Counted from the first letter of the stretch, positions 35,758 to 46,149 are shown. The stretch is DNA of 64,000 nt from Panopea generosa (GCA_029582155.1 CM055901.1:51775206-51839205); one strand, 5' to 3'. Notes: a model not told the origin generated them from the sequence alone. Made by a program: numbers and translations.

Positions 35758-36440
35758 TCATGTGATGACCTTAAAAGGAATTTATCAGGATTTTTCAAAC
35801 TTTTAAAATTGGCTATACTATATCTTTTCTAATATAACATGATTCATGCCTATATATACTCACTGACCCCTGGTATTGTCAAATATATATATATTTACAC
35901 CTGTCAAAATAGTATATTAAAAAGAGATTTCCAAACTTGAGCTATGCATCTAGGCTTTGACTAAAATAGATATTCCCGCTTAAAAGTGTAACATATTTTT
36001 TGACATAATAAATGAATCACATGATATCATTTTGATTTTAGATTAATCCGTTATACATGGGTGGATCCAGAGTTTTAGTTTAGAGGAGGGGCTAGGGTGC
36101 CACTCAAAATCTGAATGGGCAAACACGTTTTCAGTGGAAATTTAATGTATTTTAATAACATTTAGGAGTTTAGGCGGAGGAGGCATACTCCGCTTATGTA
36201 AAGAGTAGATCTGCTGTTGATAGAGGTTTACACCTAGTAAAAATGGTTTCATCTTAGAAGAGTCAGAATGACGTCAAGCAGTAGTAAAGTACTGTCTATT
36301 TTTAGAATTGGGCTTTCGTTTCAAGTTTACCACTCTAATTTAAATACCAATTTTGTCACGTTTTGGTGAATTTGCCAACCCAAACCATTCAGATTTGATT
36401 TATTAATGATAATGAGATGCTTTTCATAAACTTTTTATTA
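35758..36440 (+). repeat. Diverged 520-bp duplicated segment, copy 1 (with insert)
   Basis: Collinear with 38362-38880: shared blocks include TTTATCAGGATTTTT / ATATCAGGATTTTT, AAAAGAGATTTCC, GAGGTTTACACCTAGTAAAAA, GTACTGTCTATTTTTAGAAT and CATTCAGATT. Divergence is high, so it is old. A further segment at 36057-36223 is absent from copy 2. Confidence 0.8.
36057..36223. mobile_element. 167-bp insertion within duplication copy 1, unclassified
   Basis: Present between ...GTTATACA and GAGGTTTACAC, which are adjacent in copy 2 at about 38655. Begins GGGTGGATCCAGAG and contains GGCGGAGGAGGCATACTCCG. Probably a small mobile element; no clear terminal repeats or target duplication. Confidence 0.5.
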
Positions 36441-36655
36441 TTTTCTAGTGTGTTTTTCTGCCATATTTTCTGGAATGTTTGTGTGTCACTCCGAGGGAGG
36501 TGAGTGATACTGCATTATCAATGATTAAATAATTCTCTGATATTATAAAACAAATTTAGTATAAGAGAGGCTGAGCCTGTACATGTATTAACTGTTAGAG
36601 AAATTTTCCATGAACATAAAATAAATTATACTGACTTATACAATTATGGGTAACT

Positions 36656-36946
36656 GCAGCAGTGGTCTAGTGGTAGAGTGTCTGCCTAGAATATGGAAGA
36701 TCATGGATTCGATCCCCTGCGGGGTTATACCAAAAACCTTCAAAATTGGTACTAGTTGGCATTCAGCATTTAGATGATAATTTAAGGTCTTGCCGTCCTG
36801 ATATCAGTAAAATGTGACTAGGTGGGGTATCATACCATGTGTCTGTGGCATGATACTCCAGCGTGGAAGATTTCGGAATAAATGTCAAGTAGATACCATC
36901 GCGATATGACTAAAAACTGAAAATGACGGTAAACACCCTACAGCGA
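36656..36946 (+). mobile_element. SINE-A copy
   Basis: Near full length: head GCAGTGGTCTAGTGGTAGAG, B box GGATTCGATCCCC, linker with GATATCAGTAAAATGTGACT, one body unit, diverged tail CTGAAAATGACGGTAAAC. Confidence 0.9.
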
Positions 36947-37270
36947 GTAGTCACATGTATAATATAGAAGATTAAAACAAGATTTATTGATCAGTCCATA
37001 ACTGGAAATTGTCACAAGTACTGATCATATTATATAAAGTCTATATTTCCAAACATCTATTCACAACCACCACATTGGCAGCTCCAATTTTTTAATATTA
37101 GAAAAAGTCACATTTATGAGAAAAGTTGGCAATTACTTGCAGAAGGAATGCAGGTTTTGCTTAGATTGGTTCTGAGCACTTCCTCAACCAGTAAAACATA
37201 ATTATTATAAATTGTAATATAATGAAAAATACAGTAAACCACATTCAATAGATATGTAATTAGAATGGTA

Positions 37271-37467
37271 AGGCTATTATAAATTAATTGCTAGATTATC
37301 ATCCAAATTTTTCTTAAAAACAGGGAGTGCGGGAGGATTTTATTTTTTATTTTATTTTAAATTTTTGATGTATTTGTTATTTTTTGTTGTTGTTTTTTTA
37401 TTATTATGAAAATAAAAAGGGTTTGGGCAGACGGGGATGATAATCTAGCAATTATTTATTATGGTCT
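37271..37467. mobile_element. MITE-A copy 1, TA-flanked
   Basis: Inverted ends of about 33 bp: left AGGCTATTATAAATTAATTG, right CAATTATTTATTATGGTCT (the pair continues inward through CTAGATTATCATCC). TA lies on both sides. The core is T/A-rich with AAAAAGGGTTTGGGC. Non-coding; TA target use fits Tc1/mariner-like transposases, but other families also use TA. Confidence 0.85.
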
Positions 37468-37474
37468 TACTGAA

Positions 37475-37654
37475 CCCTTTACTTCATATAGACGCCTTTG
37501 GACACCTCTAATATAGAAGGCTTTTGAATTATTGGGTGAATTATGTTTATATTAACTGACAGAGTGGAAAACAGTGCAGGAAGTGTTCAGATTGCTCATT
37601 TTCAAAGGCCTTCTGTGATTGGTGCGGGAAAACGCATATCTATTGAGTAAAGGG
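37475..37654. mobile_element. MITE-B copy 1, piggyBac-type, no foldback
   Basis: Ends CCCTTTACTTCATATAGACG and GCATATCTATTGAGTAAAGGG, with TTAA on the right and TGAA (one change) on the left. TTAA targets and CCCTTT-type ends are characteristic of piggyBac. It is reversed relative to copies 2 and 3 and lacks their central hairpin. It starts only 7 bp after MITE-A copy 1. Confidence 0.85.
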
Positions 37655-37822
37655 TTAATGTCCTGGTTCAAGATTCACTAAATATCTCAGCTTGAGATCA
37701 TCATCAAAGCATATTATTTAAATACAATGTATTATAACTCCATTTGCATTGATAATTTTGCATGTTATCCTCTACCAATGAGTTAACATATATTCCTACT
37801 TTAATTCTATGTGAAGATTTAA

Positions 37823-38082
37823 CCCTTTACTCCATAGATGCGTGTTATCCTGCACCAATCCAAGAAGTCCTTTGAAAACAGTGCAGGAAGAGTTCAGATT
37901 GCTCATAACGAGCAATCTGAACACTTCCTGCACTGTTTTCCACTCTGTCAGTTAATATAAACATAATTCACCCAATAATTCAAAATACTTTTATATTAGA
38001 GGTGTCCAAAGGCATCTATATCAGAGGTGTCCAAAGGCATCTATATTAGAGGTGCCCAAAGGCGTCTATATGAAGTAAAGGG
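37823..38082. mobile_element. MITE-B copy 2, piggyBac-type with 31-bp foldback
   Basis: TTAA on both sides; ends CCCTTTACTCCATAGATG and CTATATGAAGTAAAGGG. A central inverted duplication, 37874-37904 against 37910-37940, forms a 31-bp stem with one mismatch around the 5-base loop ATAAC. Near the right end a unit of about 30 bp (AGAGGTGTCCAAAGGCATCT) is repeated three times. Confidence 0.9.
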
Positions 38083-38089
38083 TTAAATG

Positions 38090-38360
38090 CTTAATGAGCT
38101 CAAACAATTGTTCAGAGGAATTAAGAATTCTGCATTGAGGAAAATCTCATTATAGCTTGACTTCTACACAGTTATTGAATGTGTATTGAATTCCAAGTAA
38201 TCATTTAGACAAATTTCGATTTTTTAGTTGAGGAAAATCTCAACTTGAGATGTTTAGTGAAAGAAAATCAGATCAGGATCGTGGACCTCAGCTGATCCAC
38301 TCTGTTTCTTCATAGCACATGCGATTGATCAGTTTGTTTAGGTATTCGCCTTTTTGTCTG
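38090..38360. other. Short unique stretch before duplication copy 2
   Basis: Contains the palindrome-like CTCAACTTGAG (near 38240), which recurs near 39580 in a related context, so older duplication may extend here. No gene seen. Confidence 0.4.
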
Positions 38361-38361
38361 T

Positions 38362-38880
38362 TCATGTGATGCAATAACCTTATTTCAGAGGGAATATATC
38401 AGGATTTTTGGAAAATTGGCTAAAAACTTGTTTGTTCCAATAAAGCATGCTTATATATACATACTTACTGACCCAATATTGCCAAATAAAGAGATATCTA
38501 TTTAAACATGCCAAAAAAATATATCGAAAAGAGATTTCCTAACTTGGCCTATACGCCTAGATTAGACCTAAAATAGATTTCATACTTAAAATTGCAATAT
38601 ATTTTGTGACATATTAAATGAGTCACATGACTATTTGATTTCAGTTTGATTCGTTATACAGGTTTACACGTAGTAAAAATTATATCTTAGAAAGAGTCCA
38701 AATGACAATGCGAAGTCGTCAAACAGTATTTAAGTGCTGTCTGTTTTTAGAATGGGGATCGTCATTTCGAGTTTACTACTCCAATCCTAATATCTATTTT
38801 GTTATGTTTTGGTGGATTTGACATAAGAAATCATTCAGATTATGTTCATTAATGATGCTTTTTATCCATTTAAATAAGTA
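38362..38880 (+). repeat. Diverged 520-bp duplicated segment, copy 2
   Basis: Same block order as 35758-36440 without the insert. Distance between the copies is about 2.6 kb. No coding frame is conserved between them, so a non-coding repeat or segmental duplication is more likely than duplicated exons. Confidence 0.8.
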
Positions 38881-39163
38881 TTTTATGTTTTAAAGACATT
38901 TATAACGTTTTTCCTGAAGTATTTACTCGCTTTAAGCATCTGGTGCTCGACTTGAGATTTTCCTCAACTCAATTTTTTGAAGTGCTATAATTTCATTACC
39001 ATTGATATTCCCTTTATGTCCTCCCATTAGGAGATTATGAACATGGAATGTTAACAAAACAATATGAAATGTACAAATTATACAGCATTCAGTGTTTACA
39101 GGGAACATAAACAAACATTATATACATATATACATATAACATGAAATATTATGATAATCATCA

Positions 39164-39164
39164 A

Positions 39165-39247
<83 letters not shown>
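39164..39247. repeat. (CAGA)n microsatellite, about 20 copies
   Basis: Perfect tetranucleotide run from ACAGACAG to AGACAGAAG, followed by degenerate GATAGAGA sequence. Confidence 0.98.
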
Positions 39248-39249
39248 AG

Positions 39250-39880
39250 ATAGAGAGATGATAGAAAAATAGAGAGAGAGATGATAGGAAATTGAATTAA
39301 ACATTAATTCAATTTTACAAGAATGACATTTTTCTCATATATATGTATAGCAAAGTTACTGTGCATGCAAACAGATTTGCTTTCCATTTTTGCTATTTCT
39401 TTATGTGCTGGATTATTTAAAATTCTTTATCTTAAAAGGTTGTTTAACTTCATGCATGTTATCTTTTACCAAATGTAAAGATTTGTTCCGACTTCACATC
39501 TGAGTGGTTATTTTATGTGACATGCTTTCAGGAAATCATTTAGAGTAATTGAGCTTTCTTTACAAAATCTCAACTTGAGATGTCCAATGAAAATGGCCTC
39601 AGATTGTTATCAGCTATCTAACATGATACTGCTGAATTTAACAAAAATTGCTCAACAAGTTGACACTATCCAAATAATCTTATGATGAATTTTAAATTCA
39701 GAAATATATTTGAATAAATTCTATAAAAATAACTTAGTTTCAGAGACATATAAACAGTAATTAAGTAACTGTCAGTATTAAGATTAACATGCATATAAAT
39801 TGTTTAAATTTACTATTAAAGATTAGATTTTATGTATTTATTGGTTTAAAAATATTTGCCAATATTATTGAATGGATTGT
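39250..39880. other. Unique AT-rich stretch
   Basis: Around 39480-39600 a block (ATCATTTAGA ... AAAATCTCAACTTGAGATG) resembles 38190-38260, suggesting an old local duplication. Nothing else. Confidence 0.45.
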
Positions 39881-39881
39881 A

Positions 39882-40028
39882 AGGCCATAATAAATTAATT
39901 GCTAAATTGTCATCCTGCCCACCCCCTAGTTTTCATGCTGCCCCAACCCTTTTTATTTTCATGAAAAAATAATAAAATAAAAAAACTATTATAAAAACAT
40001 AAAAAAAATTAAAAACATATAATGGTCT
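39882..40028. mobile_element. MITE-A copy 2, right end shortened
   Basis: Left end AGGCCATAATAAATTAATTG continues to TCATCC; the right end keeps only ATAATGGTCT before TA. TA on both sides. Core has CCCCAACCC and A/T runs. Confidence 0.8.
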
Positions 40029-40029
40029 T

Positions 40030-41290
40030 AAGGTGATTTTTTATTTATATTTTGTTAAAAAAAGAGAAATGAAACAGAGAGGTCTAATTCGGACATTTTT
40101 AGGTATTGATTGATTTTATGCTGTACACTGCTGGTTTTGTCATGGAAACCTACAGTTTGTTTTGATTTTCTTTTAATTGAGGATTACAGCCATTACAATT
40201 TTATTCAATATTGTGAAAATAGGTCAAAATTTACATTCTATGAAAATGAAAAGAACCAGAAATTTATCACCCTCTCTGCCGTAAGAAAGGGTACGCCTGT
40301 CGCGATAAACAGTTTCCAACTGTTGTGTAATCTAAAATAGCCATCAGATTTGTAAAGAAATGTCAAAATTATTCAAAAAGACACAGAAAACAAATAGAAT
40401 TTTATAGACCTTAATATTTAGATCATAATTGTGTAACTGGAATTGAATCCTTGTACAGTTCATGACACAATAAATCTTTATAAACAATATTTTTATGGCA
40501 ATGTTGCATGACAGTCGTCTACTATGTAGCCAGATTTTGACCATTTGTGGCGGATATTGCTAATTTTAAGTGAATTACCAACTGGTTTTGAAATTTGAAA
40601 TTATAATTGATTGCTGAACATTCAGTTGAAATTCATTTTATGAGAATCTGGAAAGATTATCTGAGATATCATAACAAACAAATCCAAAAACCACATGCTG
40701 AATTCTGATATACATGTAGTTTAATTATAAAATAGAAACTGTAGTCAAGTGTGAACTTTCTTGCCAGTGATTTACTTTTTTGTGCCTCATTTTCTGCTGC
40801 AGTTAAAGTTCAAATAAATTACAAATTAATGTCAAGATTTCTATTTAGGTTGTTTTATTGCTAAACTACATGTTTTTGACCACACGAATTTACTGGTTTT
40901 CAATTCTAGATCTACCAATCTGATATGCCAGATTCATTAAATTAATCATATATATGATATACTGATTACGTGTATTTGAGAGGACTGTACAGTTGTCTTT
41001 TTTCTGTACATGACTGTGTACAATTCAGATAGTTCTTATTAAATTTAAAATGTGCATTATTACAGTTATCATCAACAATGGTACAGTCTGTTTTTGTCTT
41101 ACAAAAAATGTCTGCTCTTTTTAGTGGTATAAACAACACTATATCATATTACTTCATGGCACTAGTAACTAGAAAGAGCACTGGAAGAAAATGACCAAAC
41201 ATTATAAACTAAGGTATGTTTTGTAATTATAAACCAAATATGCTGCTGCATGTTGGTTACAAGATTTATTTAAGTCTCTAATGTTATCGC
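40030..41290. other. Unique AT-rich stretch, nothing firm
   Basis: The frame at 40110-40340 has no splice context or motif. No other feature supported. Confidence 0.45.
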
Positions 41291-41295
41291 CAGGC

Positions 41296-41572
41296 CTGAT
41301 TAGCTTAGTTGGTAACACGTCTGCCTATCAATCCAGGCGTCATGAGCTCAAATCCTTGTGTGACAACAGTCTCCGTGATGATTGATATACGACATTATGT
41401 CTCATTATCATTCATCTCTCACCACTGATTCAAGTTGGGAAGTTATCAGTAACTTGCAGAGATGGGGTTTGCGCGAGTACTGGTTAAAATCCTAGGAAAG
41501 AATGGTTTGTTAACTGATCATCTGCTAGCCCTCGATGGCATAAAAATGACACTAAACAATCAATCAATCAAA
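41296..41572 (+). mobile_element. SINE-B copy
   Basis: tRNA-like head GATTAGCTTAGTTGGTAACA (A box) and GAGCTCAAATCC (B box), body with GATGATTGATATACGACATT and CAGAGATGGGGTTTGCG, tail CAATCAATCAATCA. Confidence 0.9.
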
Positions 41573-41646
41573 TATAATCGTCCAAGCTACCATATCAATC
41601 AATAAAAAATATATGAATCAGACATTACGATTCATTTAGTAAGGAC

Positions 41647-41940
41647 CGGGCCCAATTAGCTCAGTAGGTTACGAGTCTGAATAGAAATCCATGAATCGTG
41701 AGTTCGAACCCGGCAGCAGTCTCCATGATGATTGATATACGACATTGTGTCTCATTATTATTTGTTTCTATTGCTGTTTCAACTAGGGAAGATATCAGTT
41801 ACTTGCAGAGATGGGGTGTGCTCAAGTACTGGTTAACCTTTCAGGATCCCGGGAAACAGTGGTTAGGTTAACTGCTCATCTGTTAGCCCACGATGGCATA
41901 AAAAAGATGCCAAATATTCAGTCAATCAATCAATCAATCA
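41647..41940 (+). mobile_element. SINE-B copy, abutting MITE-B copy 3
   Basis: Head GGCCCAATTAGCTCAGTAGG, B box GAGTTCGAACCC, full body, tail of CAATCA repeats that runs straight into a MITE-B lacking its first nine bases. Confidence 0.92.
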
Positions 41941-42168
41941 CTCCGTAAATACGGGTTTTCCCGCACCAATCACAGAAGGCCTTTGAAAAAAAAGTGCAGG
42001 AAGAGTTCAGATTTCTGGTAACGAGCAATCTGAACACTTCCTGCACAGTTTTCCACTCTGTCAGTTAATATAAACATAATTCACCCAATAATTCAAAAGC
42101 CTACTGTATTAGGTGTCCAAAGGTGTCTATATTAGAGGTGTCCAAAGGTGTCTATATGAAGTAAAGGG
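41941..42168. mobile_element. MITE-B copy 3, left end truncated at a SINE tail
   Basis: Starts at CTCCGTAAATACGG, matching position 10 or so of copy 2. Keeps the central foldback (GTGCAGGAAGAGTTCAGAT against ATCTGAACACTTCCTGCAC, some mismatches) and the right end GAAGTAAAGGG followed by TTAA. Confidence 0.88.
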
Positions 42169-42361
42169 TTAATATAGAACAAGTAATATTTTAGATGAAT
42201 GCCTGGATAGGAACTAGGTTACCCTGTAGTCGCACAGATGCAATGATCTTGCTTCTTTAAAGAAATTGATTGATTAATTAAGCAATGCAAAGATAATTTA
42301 ACTGGTAGACACTTAGATAGATCTACTGGCTAACATTTGATTATATATGGCATATCTAGTT

Positions 42362-42577
42362 CTATCAGTGGAGGAAGGTCTCAAAATGAATCTGAGTAAA
42401 ACCACCATTCTTGCCCGCACAACTGGTAAACTTTCTCACATAATTTTTTTTTTAAGTGAGCAGAGTGGGAATTTTTTTTTAAGTGAGCAGAGTGGGACTT
42501 GAACCTATGACCTTAGCTGTGAGAGGTCAGTAATATTGAGACAGCACCTAAGACCACTTGGCCACAGAGGACCCTCA
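42362..42577 (-). mobile_element. SINE-E copy, antisense, with internal duplication
   Basis: On the minus strand: head GGTCCTCTGTGGCCAAGTGG, B box region AGGTTCAAGTCCC, then the body. A block TTTAAGTGAGCAGAGTGGGA occurs twice in a row (about 42450-42496), a small duplication in this copy. Confidence 0.85.
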
Positions 42578-42649
42578 CTCACTTTATAAGTCACTCCACA
42601 ATTCACTTAATATTATTAAGATTGTTTTACTGACACATTCTTAATATGT

Positions 42650-42862
42650 TTAGTTTAAACCTATTTATTTTACTTCGATTGTGAAATAAGTTCTTACAAC
42701 TTAGACAAATGATGCTCGAAGTGTTCCTGGGTAGAACCATTACTAAGCATATGCGGAAAAAGTGTCTTGCTCAAGGACACTATACATAGACGTGGCAGAG
42801 GATCGAACCCACAACCCTCCAATCATTGGTTCAGTGCTCTACCACTAGACCACCCACTCTAT
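42650..42862 (-). mobile_element. SINE-C copy, antisense
   Basis: Reverse of the family: AAATAGG / TTTACTTCGATTGTG end, CTAAGCATATGCGG, GTGTCTTGCTCAAGGACAC, B box GGATCGAACCCAC, head CTCTACCACTAGACCACCC. Confidence 0.9.
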
Positions 42863-42879
42863 GTTTAGATTATACTAAT

Positions 42880-43012
42880 CTATTTTAGCTTGATTGCGAA
42901 GAAAGCTCAGGTGTTATATGAACTACTCTCAAGTCAGCTTCCGATGCAGGACCAGTCTACTACTGCATGTTGTTTATAGAGGCACCGGGGTCAACAACAC
43001 TACCACCCTGCT
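42880..43012 (-). mobile_element. SINE-D copy, antisense, degraded
   Basis: Contains ATATGAACTACTCTCAAGTC and ACACTACCACCCTGC (head). The B box region is poorly kept. Confidence 0.6.
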
Positions 43013-43014
43013 TT

Positions 43015-43450
43015 AGTGCTTTATATGAACTATTAATAATATAAGTGACTGATTATATCTCCCATCTATCAGCAAGTACATTTATTATGAAAGATTATTG
43101 TTTGATAAAAGTAACATAACAAAGTTGAATGGTACCTCACATAAAAATGTTAATCAGGGTAAAACCTGTTATGTGTGGCGACATGAATGTCCGACTGGGT
43201 GATGGATGGCTTTGGCTTCCCTTTTATCTGCTTAAGAAATAATATTTACATATTTACCCCACCTTTCACTTCATAGAAGATACTTACTGAGCTGTCCAAT
43301 TTACTTTTCTTTATGGCACTTATCACTGTTACTTACCAAGTGTATTTTACCTGGTTACACCAACTATGAAAGTTACAGGTTCAGATTATGGTAATGAGCC
43401 ACATAAAGTCATTTATAAGGCAGAATAGTTAATAAATTAGTTCTTGTAGG
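43015..43450. other. Short unique stretch, nothing recognised
   Basis: No supported feature; a minus-strand GTAAGT near 43287 lacks an exon to go with it. Confidence 0.45.
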
Positions 43451-43451
43451 T

Positions 43452-43477
43452 GTGTGTATATATATATATATATATAT
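43452..43477. repeat. (TA)n microsatellite
   Basis: Short TG then TA run directly before a SINE-B head. Confidence 0.9.
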
Positions 43478-43766
43478 GGCCCAAATAACTCAGTCTGTAG
43501 CTCGTTTGACTATCAATCCAGGGGTGGTGAGTTCAAATTGCCACTCGGCCACAATCTCTGTGATGGTTGATATATAACATTGTGTTTCATATTCATGCAT
43601 CTCTCACCACTGATTCAAGTGGAAAAGTTATCAGTTACTTACTGAGATGGGGTGTACAAGAGTATTGGTTAACCTTTCAGGATCCCAGTGGTTAGGTTAA
43701 CTGATCGTCTGTTAGCCCTTGAATGCATAAAAATGACGTCAAATATTCAATCAGTTAATCAATCTT
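43478..43766 (+). mobile_element. SINE-B copy
   Basis: Head GGCCCAAATAACTCAGTCTG, B box GTGAGTTCAAATTGCC, body, tail CAATCAGTTAATCAATC. The target was next to a TA run. Confidence 0.9.
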
Positions 43767-43769
43767 GAG

Positions 43770-44240
43770 GGTAAACCATCTCAGGGTCTTGTCATTATAT
43801 TTAAGATTTGATTCGACCCATTGTTTACTGGCTATTTAATACTGCTGTCGATGTTGCAATTTGATGGGAGATGGGATAATAAAATTTTCCCCCCACCCTG
43901 TGCGGTGTCTTCAAGAAATTGGTTTTTCCACTTAATACAATAACTGTTCCCTTAAATATAATGAGAGGAGGTTTTGCAGATAGATTAAGGGGATCTGTGG
44001 GTTGTATTCTAAGATTACAGGGGTTAATGCACTATGATATTTTTTGAGTTTTGAGGAAAAATGTTACAAATTCTGCTTATTTGTAGCATGACCAAAGTCC
44101 ATGATTCTCCTCAGTTTATTTCCAACGCCTCCAAGTACCAGTAAAAGTTAAATTTTCAATTTCTTCCCTTTACAGGTATATTTGCAAATAAAATGATTTA
44201 ATTAATCATAACTTGGTGGTGCAGCATGTTAAATTATTTC
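43770..44240. other. Unique stretch upstream of the orphan exon
   Basis: No repeat recognised; probably intron if the exon at 44243 is real. Confidence 0.45.
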
Positions 44241-44242
44241 AG

Positions 44243-44331
44243 GCTCTTTATCAGAAGGAAAGGGAAGGACATCTCTCAGGAGAAGCGAAATCCAAAATGA
44301 GCCCCACAATAGATTGGTACCAGGAACTCAG
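44243..44331 (+). CDS. Putative internal coding exon of an unidentified gene
   Basis: Flanked by a good acceptor (AAATTATTTCAG) and a strong donor (CAG|GTAAGA). The 89 bases are open in phase 0 and read ALYQKEREGHLSGEAKSKMS then PTIDWYQEL, leaving two bases (phase 2). The residue mix is charged and protein-like, with coding-style codons in an otherwise AT-rich region. I do not recognise the family. No neighbouring exon could be identified with confidence, and the flanks are SINE-rich, as expected for long introns. It could also be a chance open segment between splice-like signals. Confidence 0.5.
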
Positions 44332-44532
44332 GTAAGAGTATAATAATGTCTTTGCACTATGATAATGGAGATACAGATGATTTTCTAAACATACTTTCTA
44401 AACATGGGTTCTATCAAAATCAACGTTAATAAGTTTCCAGATTCTGCGGTATATTACCAAGGTCAGAGGTTTCAGCCAATCTTGGTCTTAATAGTTTAAG
44501 TAAGAAAGTTTTACAGTTACTTAGCTTTAACT

Positions 44533-44735
44533 TATTTATTTTACTTTGATTGTGAAACAAGTTCTTACAATTTAGACAAATCACGCTCGAAATTTTCTTG
44601 GGTAAAAACCAGTACTAAGCATATATGAAATAAGTTTTTTTCCTCAAGGACACCACTCATTGCCATGGCAGATGATCGAACCCAGGACCCTCCGATCATG
44701 GGTTCAATGCTCTACCACTAGACCACGCACTCCAC
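44533..44735 (-). mobile_element. SINE-C copy, antisense
   Basis: TTTACTTTGATTGTGAAAC end, GTACTAAGCATATATG, B box GATCGAACCCAGGACC, head CTCTACCACTAGACCACGC. Confidence 0.9.
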
Positions 44736-44787
44736 AGTCATTTATGGAAGGAAAATAGTTTTGTGTTTTGTAATTTATTTTTATCTT

Positions 44788-44942
44788 AGGCCATAATAAA
44801 TTAATGCTAGATTATCATCCCCACCCGCCCCATAATTTTCATGCTACCCGAACCCTTTTCCTTTTTATTTTAATAAAAAAATAAATAAAGAAATAAAAAA
44901 CATCAGAAATTTTTAAAAATAAAAATAAAATCCGCCCTGGTT
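44788..44942. mobile_element. MITE-A copy 3, right end missing
   Basis: Left end AGGCCATAATAAATTAATGC to ATTATCATCC is clear; core CCGAACCCTTTTCC and A/T runs; breaks off after AAAATCCGCCCTGG without the right inverted end. Confidence 0.75.
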
Positions 44943-45190
44943 ATTTATTTTGGAAAGTCATGAGAATGATTTCTTTCCTTGTAATATCACCATACTACCT
45001 AAAACTTGATATGGGAAAAAATCGAACAGTAACAATTTTTATCCAAGTAGCTTAAATCTTAAAAAAAACTAATTAAGGGGAAAGTTGTAAGTTTAGAAAG
45101 TATGATAAGAAATTCATGGTGTAAATTTAGTCTATTTCGTTTAGCATTTGCGAAGACAGCTGGCAGCTTTTAATTATGAATCAACCTCAG

Positions 45191-45320
45191 ATCTGTTTTT
45201 TCAGAGAACTAGAACTGAGCATTGTTTTTGAGAGGCCATTGGGTCCAGCATGGGATCGAATCCTTGACCTCTGGCTATGAGCAGCCAAAAATCTATACGC
45301 TGTACTATTGCCCCGTGTTT
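45191..45320 (-). mobile_element. SINE-D copy, antisense, partial
   Basis: Antisense B box GGGATCGAATCCTTGACC and head GTACTATTGCCCC; the 3' body is diverged. Confidence 0.6.
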
Positions 45321-45324
45321 GTGT

Positions 45325-45715
45325 GAATCTAAAACAGCCAGTACATGCGATAAATAAGAAGGCAATTTTATAATTTATTATATAACACTTGAGTATACAC
45401 AATTTGCTGACAAAACAATATTTCTCCTAGAGATATGACTGCCATCAATATTCATAAATACGTTACAGAAGGGAAACTTGGGATATATCTTCATTGAATT
45501 AATGTTTTTATTTTGTCTAGACCAGATCTTATTAACTACACACCAATGCCATAAATTTTCCATTATTTTACATGGACTGCAAACTGCAATTTTGTTGTGT
45601 TAGTATAACCCATCAACTGAAATGACAAGACCACAACATTTCCCTGTAGAAGGACAGAATGTCACCTCAGTTATACAGTTACCTGTCTTGTAATGATTGT
45701 CCTACTCAGTTAGAG
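45325..45715. other. Unique stretch, nothing recognised
   Basis: No supported feature on either strand. Confidence 0.5.
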
Positions 45716-45717
45716 AC

Positions 45718-46028
45718 AGCAGCGTGGTCTAGTGGTAGAGCGTTAGCCTTGCATGCAGAAGGTCATGGGTTTGATCCTCAACTGGGTCATACCAAAGATG
45801 TTAAAATGGTACTAGAAGCTTCCTTGCTTGATGCTCAGCATTTAGAGGAAAGTTCTAGGTCTGGTTGGCCTGTTGTCAGTATAATGTGACTGGGTGTGGT
45901 ATCATACCATGTGTCTGTGGCATGATACTCCAGTGTGACAGCGCTCAGAATACTGTCTCAAGTAGACACCGTCGCGATATGACTGAAAAATTGTTGAAAG
46001 CGACGCTAAACATGATACAACAACAACC
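45718..46028 (+). mobile_element. SINE-A, best full-length reference copy
   Basis: Head GCAGCGTGGTCTAGTGGTAG, B box GGGTTTGATCC, linker GTTGTCAGTATAATGTGACT, one body unit between TGACTG at 45887 and TGACTG at 45980 (93 bp), tail TTGTTGAAAGCGACGCTAAA and an ACAACAAC-type end. This copy defines the single-unit state from which the array at 8105-10643 grew. Confidence 0.95.
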
Positions 46029-46149
46029 TACTCTATTAAAGAACCTATTCAAGAAATTTTGCATGACTTGGTAAGGCTCCTATTTGTGATAAAACTAAGA
46101 ATAATATTTTTGTTCTGAGTGATAGCATGGAAACAACAAAGACTTAATG

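Noticed and set aside
36447-36498. Possible exon between TTTTCTAG and GGTGAGTG
   Set aside because: Short, T-rich, no protein-like composition, and its neighbour is the old non-coding duplication.
41296-41370. tRNA genes (several A-box/B-box sequences such as TTAGCTTAGTTGGTAACA with GTTCGAACCC)
   Set aside because: Each is followed by the same SINE body and tail as its family members; cloverleaf 3' halves are not kept.
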